Below the pieces are notes generated by a model that was not told the DNA's origin, made no database searches, and was given only the letters and a program-made list of their open reading frames with translations. From positions 51,128 to 115,127 of the forward strand of contig DAIMDW010000021.1 in the NCBI GenBank assembly GCA_036725605.1: a stretch of DNA of 64,000 nt, given 5' to 3'. Position numbers and translations under genes: made by a program. The stretch comes from CALBTQ01 sp036725605. GTDB lineage: Bacteria; Lernaellota; Lernaellaia; Lernaellales; Lernaellaceae. This document shows, piece after piece, positions 15,561-23,722 of the stretch. The first letter of the stretch is position 1; each line of letters starts with the position of its first letter.

Positions 15561-16304
15561 TTATTGGGTTTTCTTGGTCGTGGATTGGGATTTGGGTTCG
15601 CTTGCGGGTTTGCCGTTGAAAGCCCGCACAAAGGCGTCGTAATTGAGGTCGATCACTTCGGGCAGTCGCCCCGTGCGATCACCGGCCTCGTAACCGGGAT
15701 GAGGCTGCGTGCGCATGACCCGGCGAATGGACTGCTTGCCATCCGGCCCGGAAACGGTTTCCAAATCGCAGTACAAGATCATGTCCGCGAGGCCCAGAAT
15801 GAGTTTGCGGGGTTTTTCGGGCAGCGACGGTACCGTCTTGTGTTTGGGGCCGGTGCGGGTCTGGATTTCCTGGACCGTCGCGTGGGAAATCAAGATCAGA
15901 CCGAAGTCCAGCATGCTCATTTTGTTGATGACCCGCGTGAATTCGTTGAGGACGAGGCTGTGACCTTTGCCGTAAGAAAGATCTCCTTCGAAATCGACTT
16001 TGTGTTTTTCGCAGATGTAGCGTCGGCAGTAGAACCAGGCGTTATCGACGGTGTCCACGATGATGTTTTTGAAATCGTGATTGCCGGACGCCAGTTCGTT
16101 GCAGGCCTCCAGAAGCTTCTCCCAGCAATCAATATTCACTTGATAGGTGGAAAGGGCATTGAGGCCGGCCTCGGTCGCCAAAAATATGGCGTTCGGAAAA
16201 CCGCTGGCCCACGTCGATTTTCCACCCTTCGGGTGTCCGTAACAGAAGATGTTGAAGTCACTGAGTTCCGTCAGGGGTTCGGTTTTTTGCTTTGGTAAAA
16301 GCAT
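15561..16304 (-). CDS. Sak4-like RecA-fold ATPase
   Basis: ATG 16304 is preceded by AAGGAG; TTG 16322 is rejected. Walker A is GHPKGGKST at 23-31, Walker B is KNIIVDTVDN, and a sensor-like FGLILISHATVQEI strand follows. This is the AAA_24/Sak4 family of minimal RecA-like ATPases that assist single-strand annealing in phages. The C-terminus is a Ser/Lys/Thr tail. It sits between the PD-(D/E)XK nuclease and the DUF669 protein, a typical recombination module. Confidence 0.88.
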   Translation of the reverse strand: MLLPKQKTEPLTELSDFNIFCYGHPKGGKSTWASGFPNAIFLATEAGLNALSTYQVNIDCWEKLLEACNELASGNHDFKNIIVDTVDNAWFYCRRYICEKHKVDFEGDLSYGKGHSLVLNEFTRVINKMSMLDFGLILISHATVQEIQTRTGPKHKTVPSLPEKPRKLILGLADMILYCDLETVSGPDGKQSIRRVMRTQPHPGYEAGDRTGRLPEVIDLNYDAFVRAFNGKPASEPKSQSTTKKTQ

Positions 16305-16318
16305 GGCTGTCTCCTTCG

Positions 16319-17338
16319 TCAAAAAATGGGCTGGTTGTTTGTGTTGTCATCGTCGATAAGCTCGGAATGCGGCGGCTCGATGCGGTACAGGTTGTCGCGG
16401 ACCAGGGGCGACATGCCGCTGCTGCAAAGCGGGTAATACGCGCAGGGGCGATTCCACTTGAAGCAGAAATCGGTGTTCTGATACCAGGAGTCCCGCCTGC
16501 GAGCGTCGAGGAAGCTCTGAGTCAGTTCCCAAAGTTCCGCCTGGAGCATGGCAAAGCGGTCGCGGGAGATATACAGCACCTCCCGATGGAACATCCCCGG
16601 TTCGGAATACTTTTCTGCGAGGCGAGCCTGATAATCATCGTCGCTTTCCGGCAACCGCCGTTTTGCCGATGATTTGCCGGTCTTCGATTTGGCAATGAGT
16701 GCGGCGCGGCGAACTTCGAACTCGGTCTCGGTCTCGCCTTTGGATTGCTGGAGCCTGGCCTTACAGAGGATGTTATAGATCACCCCGGAAATGCGAATGC
16801 TCAGGGCTTTTTCGATGTACCAGCTGTAAAGGATGATCTGAAAATCGGTCCAGAGCCGTTCCAGGTAACCCGAATCGATGTTCGACGCGGTTTTGTGTTC
16901 GAGTAGGAAATACTCACCCCCGTCTTTGACGATTCCGTCGACTTTCCCAGCCAAAATGAAACTGCGCGACGCCGCCCCGGTAGCGGGGTTGATAATCTCC
17001 CCCTGGAACGTTTTTTCCAGGGCGATAACATCGAAATCCTCTTCCGGGTAAAGAGCGGCATAAGCCCTCATCATTGCGATCGCCAGATGCCAGTCCCGAT
17101 TCTGGTCGTCATCGGAGGCGCGATCCGGATATGCGCGATCGATAAGATCGAGCACCTTGTCGAGATTGCGGGTCCGGTGCCAGCATTCGAGGAACCGGTG
17201 GATGGCCGAGCCGAAGAGAAGATTATGATCTTCCGACAACGTGACGAGATGCTCGATGTATCGCTTCATGCATGCCATGCGGCAATTTCTGAAAAGGCTC
17301 CACATGGAATAGGTTGAAATCATTCGTTCGGCGGTCAT
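16319..17338 (-). CDS. PD-(D/E)XK exonuclease, Cas4/RecB-like, with probable Fe-S cysteines
   Basis: ATG 17338 is preceded by GGAG (339 aa). The nuclease core has the N-terminal helix YSMWSLFRNCRMACMKRYIE, the GSAIHRFLECW helix, LAGKVDGIVKDG (metal-binding Asp) and FLLEHKTAS (E-x-K-type). Two cysteines near the N-terminus (NCRMAC) and two or three near the C-terminus (CFKWNRPCAYYPLC) fit a Cas4/AddB-type Fe-S cluster. It is the first gene of the long leftward operon and is expected to resect DNA ends for the Sak4-like annealing system. Confidence 0.88.
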   Translation of the reverse strand: MTAERMISTYSMWSLFRNCRMACMKRYIEHLVTLSEDHNLLFGSAIHRFLECWHRTRNLDKVLDLIDRAYPDRASDDDQNRDWHLAIAMMRAYAALYPEEDFDVIALEKTFQGEIINPATGAASRSFILAGKVDGIVKDGGEYFLLEHKTASNIDSGYLERLWTDFQIILYSWYIEKALSIRISGVIYNILCKARLQQSKGETETEFEVRRAALIAKSKTGKSSAKRRLPESDDDYQARLAEKYSEPGMFHREVLYISRDRFAMLQAELWELTQSFLDARRRDSWYQNTDFCFKWNRPCAYYPLCSSGMSPLVRDNLYRIEPPHSELIDDDNTNNQPIF

Positions 17339-17780
17339 ACGGATTTCTCCTTTTTGAGGTGCAGCATATCGAAAGCGAGGGTCCGAAATTTTGGCCCGAC
17401 CCTCATGCAAGGGGACTTTTCACTTTGTTTCCCATGGGAAGACAGAGACAAAGGCGCTTTGTGTGGCCCCTTGAAATGCCATATGGAATCCCTTGGAAGA
17501 TCCGGGCAAAAAGCAACGAAAAACGGCGCAAAATCGTGGATGAGTTTTCGGTACTTTTTATTAAAAACTCTTCCAGCGGGGAGGCGGGGAAGCTCTCTCG
17601 GCGTTTGCAAAGGCCCTCCTCGTTCAAGTATCCTGGACCTACGGCAGGTAATAAGGTTTGATTCGTTGATCGAACCGGCAGGTGTCCACCACTTCCAACG
17701 GGCTCCCGGGAACTACAAGGTCATCGTCCGGGGCGTAGAGAATTTGCGGAGGAAGTTTATCAATCCGAAGGCATCGGAAG
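17339..17780. promoter_or_regulatory. Operator-rich control region of the left replication operon
   Basis: No credible gene was found in this 442-base gap. Close to the nuclease start lie three dyads: GAGGGTC/GACCCTC with 14-base loop at 17377-17404 (itself enclosing CCGAAATTTTGG), the perfect palindrome TTCCCATGGGAA at 17429-17440, and ACAAAG-gcg-CTTTGT at 17448-17462. This looks like a repressor/operator region for the leftward operon. A standard -35/-10 pair could not be assigned. Confidence 0.5.
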
Positions 17781-18065
17781 ATGAAACGCGATATCCTTAT
17801 ACCAACCCTTCGCAAGTTGGCCAAGCAGGCAGCCAACCTTCAGACGGAAGCCAAGCGTCTGGGGCTGTTCACAGACGACCGCGAGCTTCTGACCTGTCCG
17901 AAATGCGGCTTGATGGAAGACGTTCGAATCGATGGAAGATTGTTCACCTGCTGTTTGGACGATCCCAATTCGGATACCGGCCTGCGGTTCGTTGAATACG
18001 ATGGTTCGGAAGGACTCTTTCGGTGCCCGGCGTGCGGTACGGAAATCATTTCGAGGCGTGAATAA
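17781..18065 (+). CDS. Zinc-ribbon hypothetical protein, 94 aa
   Basis: ATG 17781 is preceded by GGAAG. The sequence has a basic N-terminal helix (RDILIPTLRKLAKQAANLQ) and then two cysteine pairs, CPKCG near residue 40 and CPAC near residue 84, forming a probable zinc ribbon around an acidic beta segment. It stands alone, divergent from the nuclease operon. A regulator or adaptor is likely but no family was recognised. Confidence 0.65.
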   Translation: MKRDILIPTLRKLAKQAANLQTEAKRLGLFTDDRELLTCPKCGLMEDVRIDGRLFTCCLDDPNSDTGLRFVEYDGSEGLFRCPACGTEIISRRE

Positions 18066-18145
18066 GAATAAGCGCAGGACCGGCCTCAGACACTACCACC
18101 GACTCTGCCTGGACTCGGTTCCGAGCAGCGGTCGGGGGACAAGGT

Positions 18146-18907
18146 TCAAGAATCCAAACGATAAATCCGTCGGATTTCCTCCAATATGGAATCGCGATTC
18201 TCGCCGCGCAGGCCAAGCGCCTTAAGGTCAATCTTCTCGTCACGCATGCGCTCGACAAACTCCCGCAGGTCGCTCCGAACCTTTTCCGGCACTTCCCCGG
18301 CGAACTCGGGGTCCACAATCTGATACAGGCGGAACACATCGTTCTTGTGCTTTTTGACGGCCGTGCTGTCGATGGACTGCCCTTCGGCTTTGCGTGCGGC
18401 CATGTCGAGCCAGGCATGCGCTTTGAGCGGCAGCAGGTGCTCCGGACCGAGATAGGACAGTCCATCGGCGTTCTTCCGTCCGGCCTGGATGAACTGATAG
18501 TAGTCGTCGTCCATGAGGATTGCGGACAGGCTCGATACCTCCTCCTCCATCGGAATCGGCGTCAAGTGCGCGCCGTCGGCAAGGTCGAGTACGTCCGGTC
18601 GCCGTGTGAACAACTCCAGCATGAATGGGTAATCGGCAATCGTTGGCTTCTGAAACCGATAGAACTGTCGACCGCCCATCGCCTTCTGCTGCAGCTGATA
18701 TCCGCCAGCGTGGACGAAGTCCCAGAACGCCTTCACGAACGCCGCGTCGAGCGCTTCAAGGCATAGGACTATGTCGAGGTCCTTGGTCGCGCGGAACGCG
18801 ATGCCTGCCACGTCCATTGCCAAGTCACACGCCGTGCCGCCGATCAACACGTACTGGTCCGCAAAGGATCGAAAGTGCTCTTTGAAGATTTCCAGGCCTT
18901 TTACCAT
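18146..18907 (-). CDS. Nucleotidyltransferase-fold protein, probable AbiEii-like toxin
   Basis: The 253-residue protein has a minimal nucleotidyltransferase core: VLIGGTACDLAMD near residue 22 and RATKDLDIVL near residue 42 (GG...DxD), followed by helical regions. It starts within the end of the upstream wHTH gene (seven-base overlap), so the two are co-translated. The order wHTH first, nucleotidyltransferase second is that of AbiE-type antitoxin-toxin pairs. The activity would be NMP or pyrophosphate transfer to tRNA or protein. It could also be a non-toxic MNT-type enzyme. Confidence 0.75.
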   Translation of the reverse strand: MVKGLEIFKEHFRSFADQYVLIGGTACDLAMDVAGIAFRATKDLDIVLCLEALDAAFVKAFWDFVHAGGYQLQQKAMGGRQFYRFQKPTIADYPFMLELFTRRPDVLDLADGAHLTPIPMEEEVSSLSAILMDDDYYQFIQAGRKNADGLSYLGPEHLLPLKAHAWLDMAARKAEGQSIDSTAVKKHKNDVFRLYQIVDPEFAGEVPEKVRSDLREFVERMRDEKIDLKALGLRGENRDSILEEIRRIYRLDS

Positions 18908-19887
18908 TGAACGGTTCGCATCATTTGTTCGAGAGCGGCCTCGACGCGTTCATCTTGAACATCCTTAAGCGATAGGTACAGCGACCACGGATCGATGATG
19001 CCGTCTAAGGTGAAAAGCTCCGGGTCGTATCCCCAAATCTCGATCTCTGCCGCATCAGACTCCGGGACCGGCAGTTCGACGACTTTGGATTTCGCCTTCA
19101 GAGCATTCCACGTGTCCCGGCTCAAGGCGTACACGTCGTGGTCTGGTTCCGCAAGATCGGTTTGACGTGCAAGGGCCGTCAATCCCGCGACAGGACCTGG
19201 ATGAAGATTCTTCGGCAGCCGGACATGGATGCGCTTCTTCACCGGGCTGCGAAGGAACGGTAGGGCTTTTTCCCAGAGCGCTCTGCGCGGTATGGAAGGG
19301 GTCAGGACGCGCTGCCGTCCCTCCTGGACGATCTTGTCCAGGTTCGCGGCCTCCAATTCATCGAAAGCCCGCGTCATCGACATGGTCGTGTAACCCAGGT
19401 CGTGCGCGGCCGCCGCTGGTGTAATCCTAGTTTCCCGATCCTGACGGCGTAGCAAATGGATGAACAGGGCTTGCGTCGCCGGGGCGAACCTTGGCGTTTC
19501 AACCTGGAGCTTACGGAAGTGCTCGCGCAGGTCGATACCCAACATCGGGAGATACATCTGGTTGCCGGGAACGACGAACGGTACCTTCTGCGCAATCAAC
19601 CGCTTACGGTTGTACGAGGTGACCCGGTCGCGCACGTAGACGATGTCCGCATTCCATTTTTCCCGGATCAACGCCATGTGCTTGCGGATCGTGGCGGGGG
19701 AGATTTCCTCTCTCGCCAGGTCCCGCATAATCAGGCAAGGCGCGTCGTTGATCCGCGTCTCGAAGAACGCATAAAGGTTCCTCAGAACGGCGGGCAGACG
19801 ATTGCCACCGGTCCACGGCTTGGTGGTGACCTGAACGTCGAGTGCCTCCTTCAGGTATCGCTCGAAGTCGATTAGCTCGTTCTTCAT
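18901..19887 (-). CDS. Winged-helix protein, probable antitoxin/regulator of the nucleotidyltransferase
   Basis: ATG 19887 is chosen because ATG 19902 would place the CGGAGA ribosome-binding site inside the gene. The 328 residues have an N-terminal helical domain (EISPATIRKHMALIREKW), a central MarR-like wHTH (AHDLGYTTMSMTRAFDELEA), and a C-terminal region ending DVQDERVEAALEQMMR. This agrees with the antitoxin half of a two-gene system with the downstream nucleotidyltransferase. A TTGACA box and AT-rich TATATA lie just upstream. Confidence 0.72.
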   Translation of the reverse strand: MKNELIDFERYLKEALDVQVTTKPWTGGNRLPAVLRNLYAFFETRINDAPCLIMRDLAREEISPATIRKHMALIREKWNADIVYVRDRVTSYNRKRLIAQKVPFVVPGNQMYLPMLGIDLREHFRKLQVETPRFAPATQALFIHLLRRQDRETRITPAAAAHDLGYTTMSMTRAFDELEAANLDKIVQEGRQRVLTPSIPRRALWEKALPFLRSPVKKRIHVRLPKNLHPGPVAGLTALARQTDLAEPDHDVYALSRDTWNALKAKSKVVELPVPESDAAEIEIWGYDPELFTLDGIIDPWSLYLSLKDVQDERVEAALEQMMRTVQW

Positions 19888-20171
19888 CGCATCTCCGCAC
19901 ATATATTCTGCACAGTAACCTATATAAAGTTATCGTGCGTGTCAAGAGTTAGTTTCAGGGGAAAGCCATGTATTTCATCATGAAGGCGAGCATGAGCAAG
20001 CCAGGGAAAAACCACTAAACGATTTTACCATGCATCGATGTTTCTAAACGCATTTCCGATTGCGTACCCTTGGGATAGGGCTGTCGCAGAAAAGTACCAT
20101 AGTTTCGCACACCCTGGAACTTGCAAATTTCAGTCGTCGCCAATTACCTTACCGATGGAACAGTTGCGGGG
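19888..20171. other. Intergenic region between the TA pair and the DUF2292-like gene
   Basis: Apart from the TA promoter this stretch contains no supported gene. Near 20108-20160 there is a degenerate match (GCACACC, then AACTTGCAA, then TTACCT and ATGG) to the first promoter of the 32.5 kb module. This suggests the two loci share ancestry upstream of the functional promoter as well. Confidence 0.4.
19917..19945 (-). promoter_or_regulatory. Promoter candidate of the toxin-antitoxin pair
   Basis: On the minus strand a consensus TTGACA (19945-19940) is followed by an AT-rich segment with TATATAGG. The spacing to TATAGG is 15 bases and to TAGGTT 17 bases, so the exact -10 is unclear. The segment AACTTTATATAGGTT is an approximate dyad and could bind the wHTH protein for autoregulation. 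Confidence 0.5.
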
Positions 20172-20222
20172 TGGAAACTTCCATTATTTACCCTTGCCCT
20201 CCTCATGGGGGAGCAATATTCT
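20172..20222 (+). promoter_or_regulatory. Dyad plus TTGCCC-N17-TATTCT promoter, copy 1
   Basis: The dyad TGGAA-AC-TTCCA (20172-20183) is followed after exactly ten bases by TTGCCC (20194-20199), a 17-base spacer and TATTCT (20217-20222). The same layout with identical spacings is found at 32693-32743. The conserved dyad upstream of -35 reads as an activator or repressor site. The downstream gene here has a normal ribosome-binding site. Confidence 0.7.
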
Positions 20223-20248
20223 GGATCAAGCTGGAGAAAGGCGAGATC

Positions 20249-20383
20249 ATGAGAAAAGTGATTGCACTGATTCATCGGATGGCAGCGGAACGATTTTTCG
20301 GAAGCGTTACGCTCCGTTTCGAGAACGGCCGAATCCGGCACATAAAGATCGAGCAGTCTTTACAGACAAGCGACTTTTCATGA
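20249..20383 (+). CDS. DUF2292/YezD-like small protein, 44 aa (copy 1)
   Basis: ATG 20249 follows GGAGAAAGG. The product MRKVIALIHRMAAERFFGSV, continuing TLRFENGRIRHIKIEQSL, has the DUF2292 pattern: a helix, FGS/GxV-L, then a beta hairpin with ENG/DG and a charged end. A 46-aa relative is at 32750-32890. Function is unknown. In both places it lies between a conserved promoter and a conserved two-hairpin RNA element, upstream of replication or recombinase genes. Confidence 0.65.
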   Translation: MRKVIALIHRMAAERFFGSVTLRFENGRIRHIKIEQSLQTSDFS

Positions 20384-20457
20384 CGGCAGACAAACGACAA
20401 CAAGAAAAAAGGAACCACAGTTAACCCGTAATTTCGGGTGACAATTCGTTTTCTTTT

Positions 20458-20592
20458 GGGGTTGTCGAAAAAATCGAGCCCCGGCGAAGCGGAAGGCAAA
20501 GCCTTCACATGGCCCTACGAGGTAATCGGAAGAACCGATCCCGCGTTGGACCGAAGGCGAGGTCCTTCCGTTTCGGCGGGGCTTTTCTTTTT
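20458..20592 (+). ncRNA. Structured RNA with alternative hairpins, probable attenuator/terminator (copy 1)
   Basis: AGCCCCGGCGAAGCGGAAGG (20477-20496) pairs with 20564-20583 over 20 positions with one mismatch and is followed by TTTCTTTTT. The enclosed 67 bases hold smaller hairpins (GAAGGC-AAA-GCCTTC at 20492-20506; GGACC/GGTCC at 20548-20565). Upstream, GGGG...TCGA (20458-20468) can instead pair with TCGA-G-CCCC (20474-20482), which would occupy the 5' arm of the terminator. The same two mutually exclusive hairpins occur at 32930-33000. It sits between the DUF2292-like gene and the primase, so attenuation of primase expression is an attractive model. Confidence 0.6.
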
Positions 20593-20604
20593 GAGGGGGT
20601 CGCA

Positions 20605-23600
20605 GTGCACGAAAAGGAAAAATGCGTTCAACTTCTGCTTAAGGATTTTCTCACAAGGCGGGACGTTGTCGCGGCGCGGCAGCAGTGGCAGGACCGCCGG
20701 AGTAGAGAGTGGATTTCCAGGCCTCGCCCGGTTAAAGCCGGCCCACAATTGGAGAGTTTGGTCGCCTTCCATGTCTATGGACCGGAGGGACGCAAGGCAC
20801 CCCCATTAAATTACATCAATAACAAAACCGGGGCTCTCGTTGCCGATGGCCGTGGCTTTGACCGCTTGGGTGCTTATGCCGTCACACCGGACAATAAATG
20901 CGGGTGGCTTTGTCTTGATTTTGATGGTCCGGGCCATCCGCTGCCTTTAGCTGACCCGACGGCCACGATGCTTGCGTGCGTGGAACGCTGCCGCGCTTTG
21001 GGCGTCCCCAGCCACATCGAGATGTCCGGCAGCGGCCATGGTTGGCATCTCTGGGTGTTTTTCGAAAACCCGGTGCCGGCCTCTGATGCGCGGTTGCTCG
21101 GGCATCGTGTCGCACCCACGGATCATCTGCTCGTCACCGGCGAGCCCGCCGATATCCGAACAGGGCGTGGGATCGAATGCTTCCCGAAGCAGAACACGGT
21201 CAGCGACAAGAAAATCGGCGCGGGCAACATGGTCTGGCTGCCGCATTGGTTTGGAGCAATAGGCGGGGGAAATCAATTCCATCGGTTCACGGACGAAAGG
21301 ATTCTCGCCCCGTATTTACCTGACGAGTTCGAACGACTACCGGTCGAGCGGCTCCAGGACATCCTCACCCAGGTGCCCGACGATATTAGGCACTTCGTGC
21401 TAAAAACGAAGGATGGACTAAAGGCCCCGTCGGCTCCGAAAAGTAGTCCACACGCTGCGTCCACCAACTATGCGCCAAGCGACACTCAGATGATCCAGGC
21501 GGCACTCGATCACATCTCGCCCGACGTTTCCTATGACGACTGGCTTCGTATCGGCATGGCACTTCACCACTGGGACGCGCAGGCGGGGCTTTCCCTTTGG
21601 GACGCCTGGAGCGCACTCGGCGAGAAGTATGTGGATGGCGAGCCTCCGCTCAAGTGGGACGGATTCACATCCGGCGGCGGCGTCACACTCGGCACCCTGT
21701 TCGATATGGCAAAAAAAGCGGGTTGGACCTCACCCGTTCATAAACGGGTTCCGCTGCCAAGTGACGAAGAGATCAACGATTTTATTGACGTTGACCCATC
21801 CGCATTGCTCGATGGAGCGGCTTTTAAACGAACGATCAACGCTGAAACCGCTCTTTCTGGTTCGGACGGGATCACAGTTTCAGATAGAAAGCGATTGCCG
21901 GTCATTATCGTCAATAATCGAACCGGTCCTGCACTGATCGAGGAAGCTTGGGCGGCGATTCGTGCTTCCAATTATCCACCGCGAATATTCCAACGGAATG
22001 GCGCATTGGTCCGACTCACGATGAATACGGACCCTCCGAAAATCATCCCCATGAATTTCGTCTCCATGTATGGCCTTTTATGGCGGGTTGCCAATTGCGT
22101 CGTCGATGCCAACGACATGCAGAAGTCGGTCAACCCGCCCAAAGATCTGGCTAGCGACATGCTGGAGTATCCCGACCCAACGTTACCCCACCTCGATGCC
22201 GTCGTCTCCACGCCGGTCTATGATCGCGAGGGCAATCTTGTTCAAGCGCCCGGGTATCACCGAACCGCTCGGCTCTGGATGCATATCGCGCCCGGAACAT
22301 TGCCATATGATGTTCCGACCAAACCATCAGACGCACAGATCGCCGAAGCCGTTGCTCTTCTCAACAACGAACTATTTGTCGATTTTCCGTTCACCTCGCA
22401 GTCCGGCCGTGCTCATGCCGTGGCCGCTCTGTTGCAGCCTTTCATCCGGCGGATGGTCGATGGGCCGACCCCCATGTATTTGCTGGAGTCGCCGAGCCCG
22501 GGCACCGGAAAAACCCTTCTCGCGAAAGTCATCTCCAGAATTGTGCTCGGCAAGTCTGTCAACGCGGCAAGCCTCGATCTGGATGAGCAAGCTATCGCGA
22601 AAAAGATCACGGCCATTCTTCTGGGCGCACCGCAGGTCGTCCTAATCGACAACATCAATGTTCGCACTGGTCTCAAGTCGGCCGCTCTGGCCGCCGCAAT
22701 GACCGCCGAACCTTATTCCGAACGCGTTTTATACCAACCCGGCATGACGGAGCTTCCCAACCATGCGTTGTGGCTTATCACGGCCAACAATCCGAGCATG
22801 TCCCTGGAGATTGCCCGCCGCTGTGTCAGCATACGCATCGACGCGCGACACGACCGACCTTGGCGTCTGCATGGATTCAAGCACGAGCCGCTGGATGATT
22901 GGGTGGTAGAAAACCGTGCGGCCTTGATCACGGCCATTCTCACCATCGTGCGTGGCTGGATCGTCGCGGGGCGGCCGTCGGGAAAATTGACCTTCGGTTC
23001 CTTTGATTCATGGGCCCGCATTACCGGTGGCATTCTTCAGTTCTCAGGCATTCCCGGATTTCTTTCCAACCTCGAAGACCTGTACGAAGCAGCGGACACC
23101 GAAGGTGGGGAATGGCGCGAATTCGTCGCCGCGTGGTGGAGCAAATTCGGCGGGCGGGTTGTACCTTTTGCGGAACTGTTGGACCTCGCCAATGAAAAGG
23201 GCTTGCTCCCATCCGTCGTCGGCGATCAGGGATCGCGCGCGCAAAAGACACGGCTCGGCCGCGCCCTCAGCGCCATGAGGAATAGGCAGTTTGATTCCTA
23301 TCGAATTGTGCAGCGAAGAAACAGCCATACGAAGCAATCCGAATACACGCTGGAAGAGGTAAACGCCGACGACCAACGCATACCGCATGGAATGGCTCCG
23401 GTCCTGCCGCTTTTTGCGGGTGATCGTCAGCCATCGAGCGCATCATCCGCAATATCGTCCGCGAAAAATAATTCTAAAAATCAGCCAGTTGCGGATGATG
23501 CGGAAGATGCGGAAGACATTTCCAATTTGCTGGATAACGAGGGCGATAAAAAAGGGATGGAGGGGGTATATGAGAACAATAGAGGGCTATCATCCGCATC

Positions 23601-23718
23601 AACCGCAAACGTAGAAATTCATCAGCACAATCAGCAAGTTAGCCATGCGGAGGATGATTCGAGATTATCTCCGGCATCATCAGCGGATCTCGCCGACTTC
23701 GAACCTGAGGAGGATTAA
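20605..23718 (+). CDS. TOTE-type primase-helicase (copy 2)
   Basis: GTG 20605 is preceded by GAGGGGG and matches the N-terminus of copy 1 (VHEKEKCVQLLLKDFL); the longer upstream frame runs through the terminator stem and is rejected. The 1037 residues contain the AEP domain (LCLDFDGPG, SGSGHGWHLWVFFENPV), PriCT-2 (YDDWLRIGMALHHWDAQAGL) and a P-loop helicase domain (SPSPGTGKTLLAK, VVLIDNIN). The C-terminus LADFEPEED matches the tail of copy 1. It lacks the wHTH and ATTACTTT-encoded linker of copy 1. It should prime and unwind DNA for the right element. Confidence 0.88.
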   Translation: MHEKEKCVQLLLKDFLTRRDVVAARQQWQDRRSREWISRPRPVKAGPQLESLVAFHVYGPEGRKAPPLNYINNKTGALVADGRGFDRLGAYAVTPDNKCGWLCLDFDGPGHPLPLADPTATMLACVERCRALGVPSHIEMSGSGHGWHLWVFFENPVPASDARLLGHRVAPTDHLLVTGEPADIRTGRGIECFPKQNTVSDKKIGAGNMVWLPHWFGAIGGGNQFHRFTDERILAPYLPDEFERLPVERLQDILTQVPDDIRHFVLKTKDGLKAPSAPKSSPHAASTNYAPSDTQMIQAALDHISPDVSYDDWLRIGMALHHWDAQAGLSLWDAWSALGEKYVDGEPPLKWDGFTSGGGVTLGTLFDMAKKAGWTSPVHKRVPLPSDEEINDFIDVDPSALLDGAAFKRTINAETALSGSDGITVSDRKRLPVIIVNNRTGPALIEEAWAAIRASNYPPRIFQRNGALVRLTMNTDPPKIIPMNFVSMYGLLWRVANCVVDANDMQKSVNPPKDLASDMLEYPDPTLPHLDAVVSTPVYDREGNLVQAPGYHRTARLWMHIAPGTLPYDVPTKPSDAQIAEAVALLNNELFVDFPFTSQSGRAHAVAALLQPFIRRMVDGPTPMYLLESPSPGTGKTLLAKVISRIVLGKSVNAASLDLDEQAIAKKITAILLGAPQVVLIDNINVRTGLKSAALAAAMTAEPYSERVLYQPGMTELPNHALWLITANNPSMSLEIARRCVSIRIDARHDRPWRLHGFKHEPLDDWVVENRAALITAILTIVRGWIVAGRPSGKLTFGSFDSWARITGGILQFSGIPGFLSNLEDLYEAADTEGGEWREFVAAWWSKFGGRVVPFAELLDLANEKGLLPSVVGDQGSRAQKTRLGRALSAMRNRQFDSYRIVQRRNSHTKQSEYTLEEVNADDQRIPHGMAPVLPLFAGDRQPSSASSAISSAKNNSKNQPVADDAEDAEDISNLLDNEGDKKGMEGVYENNRGLSSASTANVEIHQHNQQVSHAEDDSRLSPASSADLADFEPEED
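23439..23690. repeat. GCGGATGAT-type repeat array in the 3' end of primase copy 2
   Basis: The linker before the acidic tail is encoded by repeated GCGGATGATGCGGAAGATGC-like words and their complements CATCATCCGC and CATCCGCATC at about 23439, 23490, 23591 and 23645. The protein linker (Ser/Ala/Asp-rich) is not conserved with copy 1, where the same place carries GCGGTGAGT words. This suggests element-specific DNA sites inside the gene. Confidence 0.5.
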
Positions 23719-23722
23719 AGCC

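Larger units (their letters stand above)
1365..17780. mobile_element. Left phage-like element
   Basis: A tyrosine recombinase cassette and a complete phage-type recombination and replication operon are arranged convergently, and leftward genes at the edge may be the start of its late region. Exact ends were not found. No capsid, portal or large terminase gene lies inside the window, so it could be a prophage continuing to the left or an integrative element. Confidence 0.55.

Noticed and set aside
16319..17338. Cas4 as part of a CRISPR adaptation module
   Set aside because: The PD-(D/E)XK protein with cysteines sits in a phage recombination operon without Cas1, Cas2 or repeats.
17314..17661. 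Overlapping frames on both strands in the control region before the nuclease operon
   Set aside because: They cover the operator dyads, lack ribosome-binding sites and have no recognisable sequence.
20038..20424. Rightward 128-codon frame over the first DUF2292 module
   Set aside because: Different frame from the conserved small gene and runs through the promoter; the short peptide similarity to the 32.7 kb locus (GNFH...LP) is explained by conserved DNA of the dyad and promoter.
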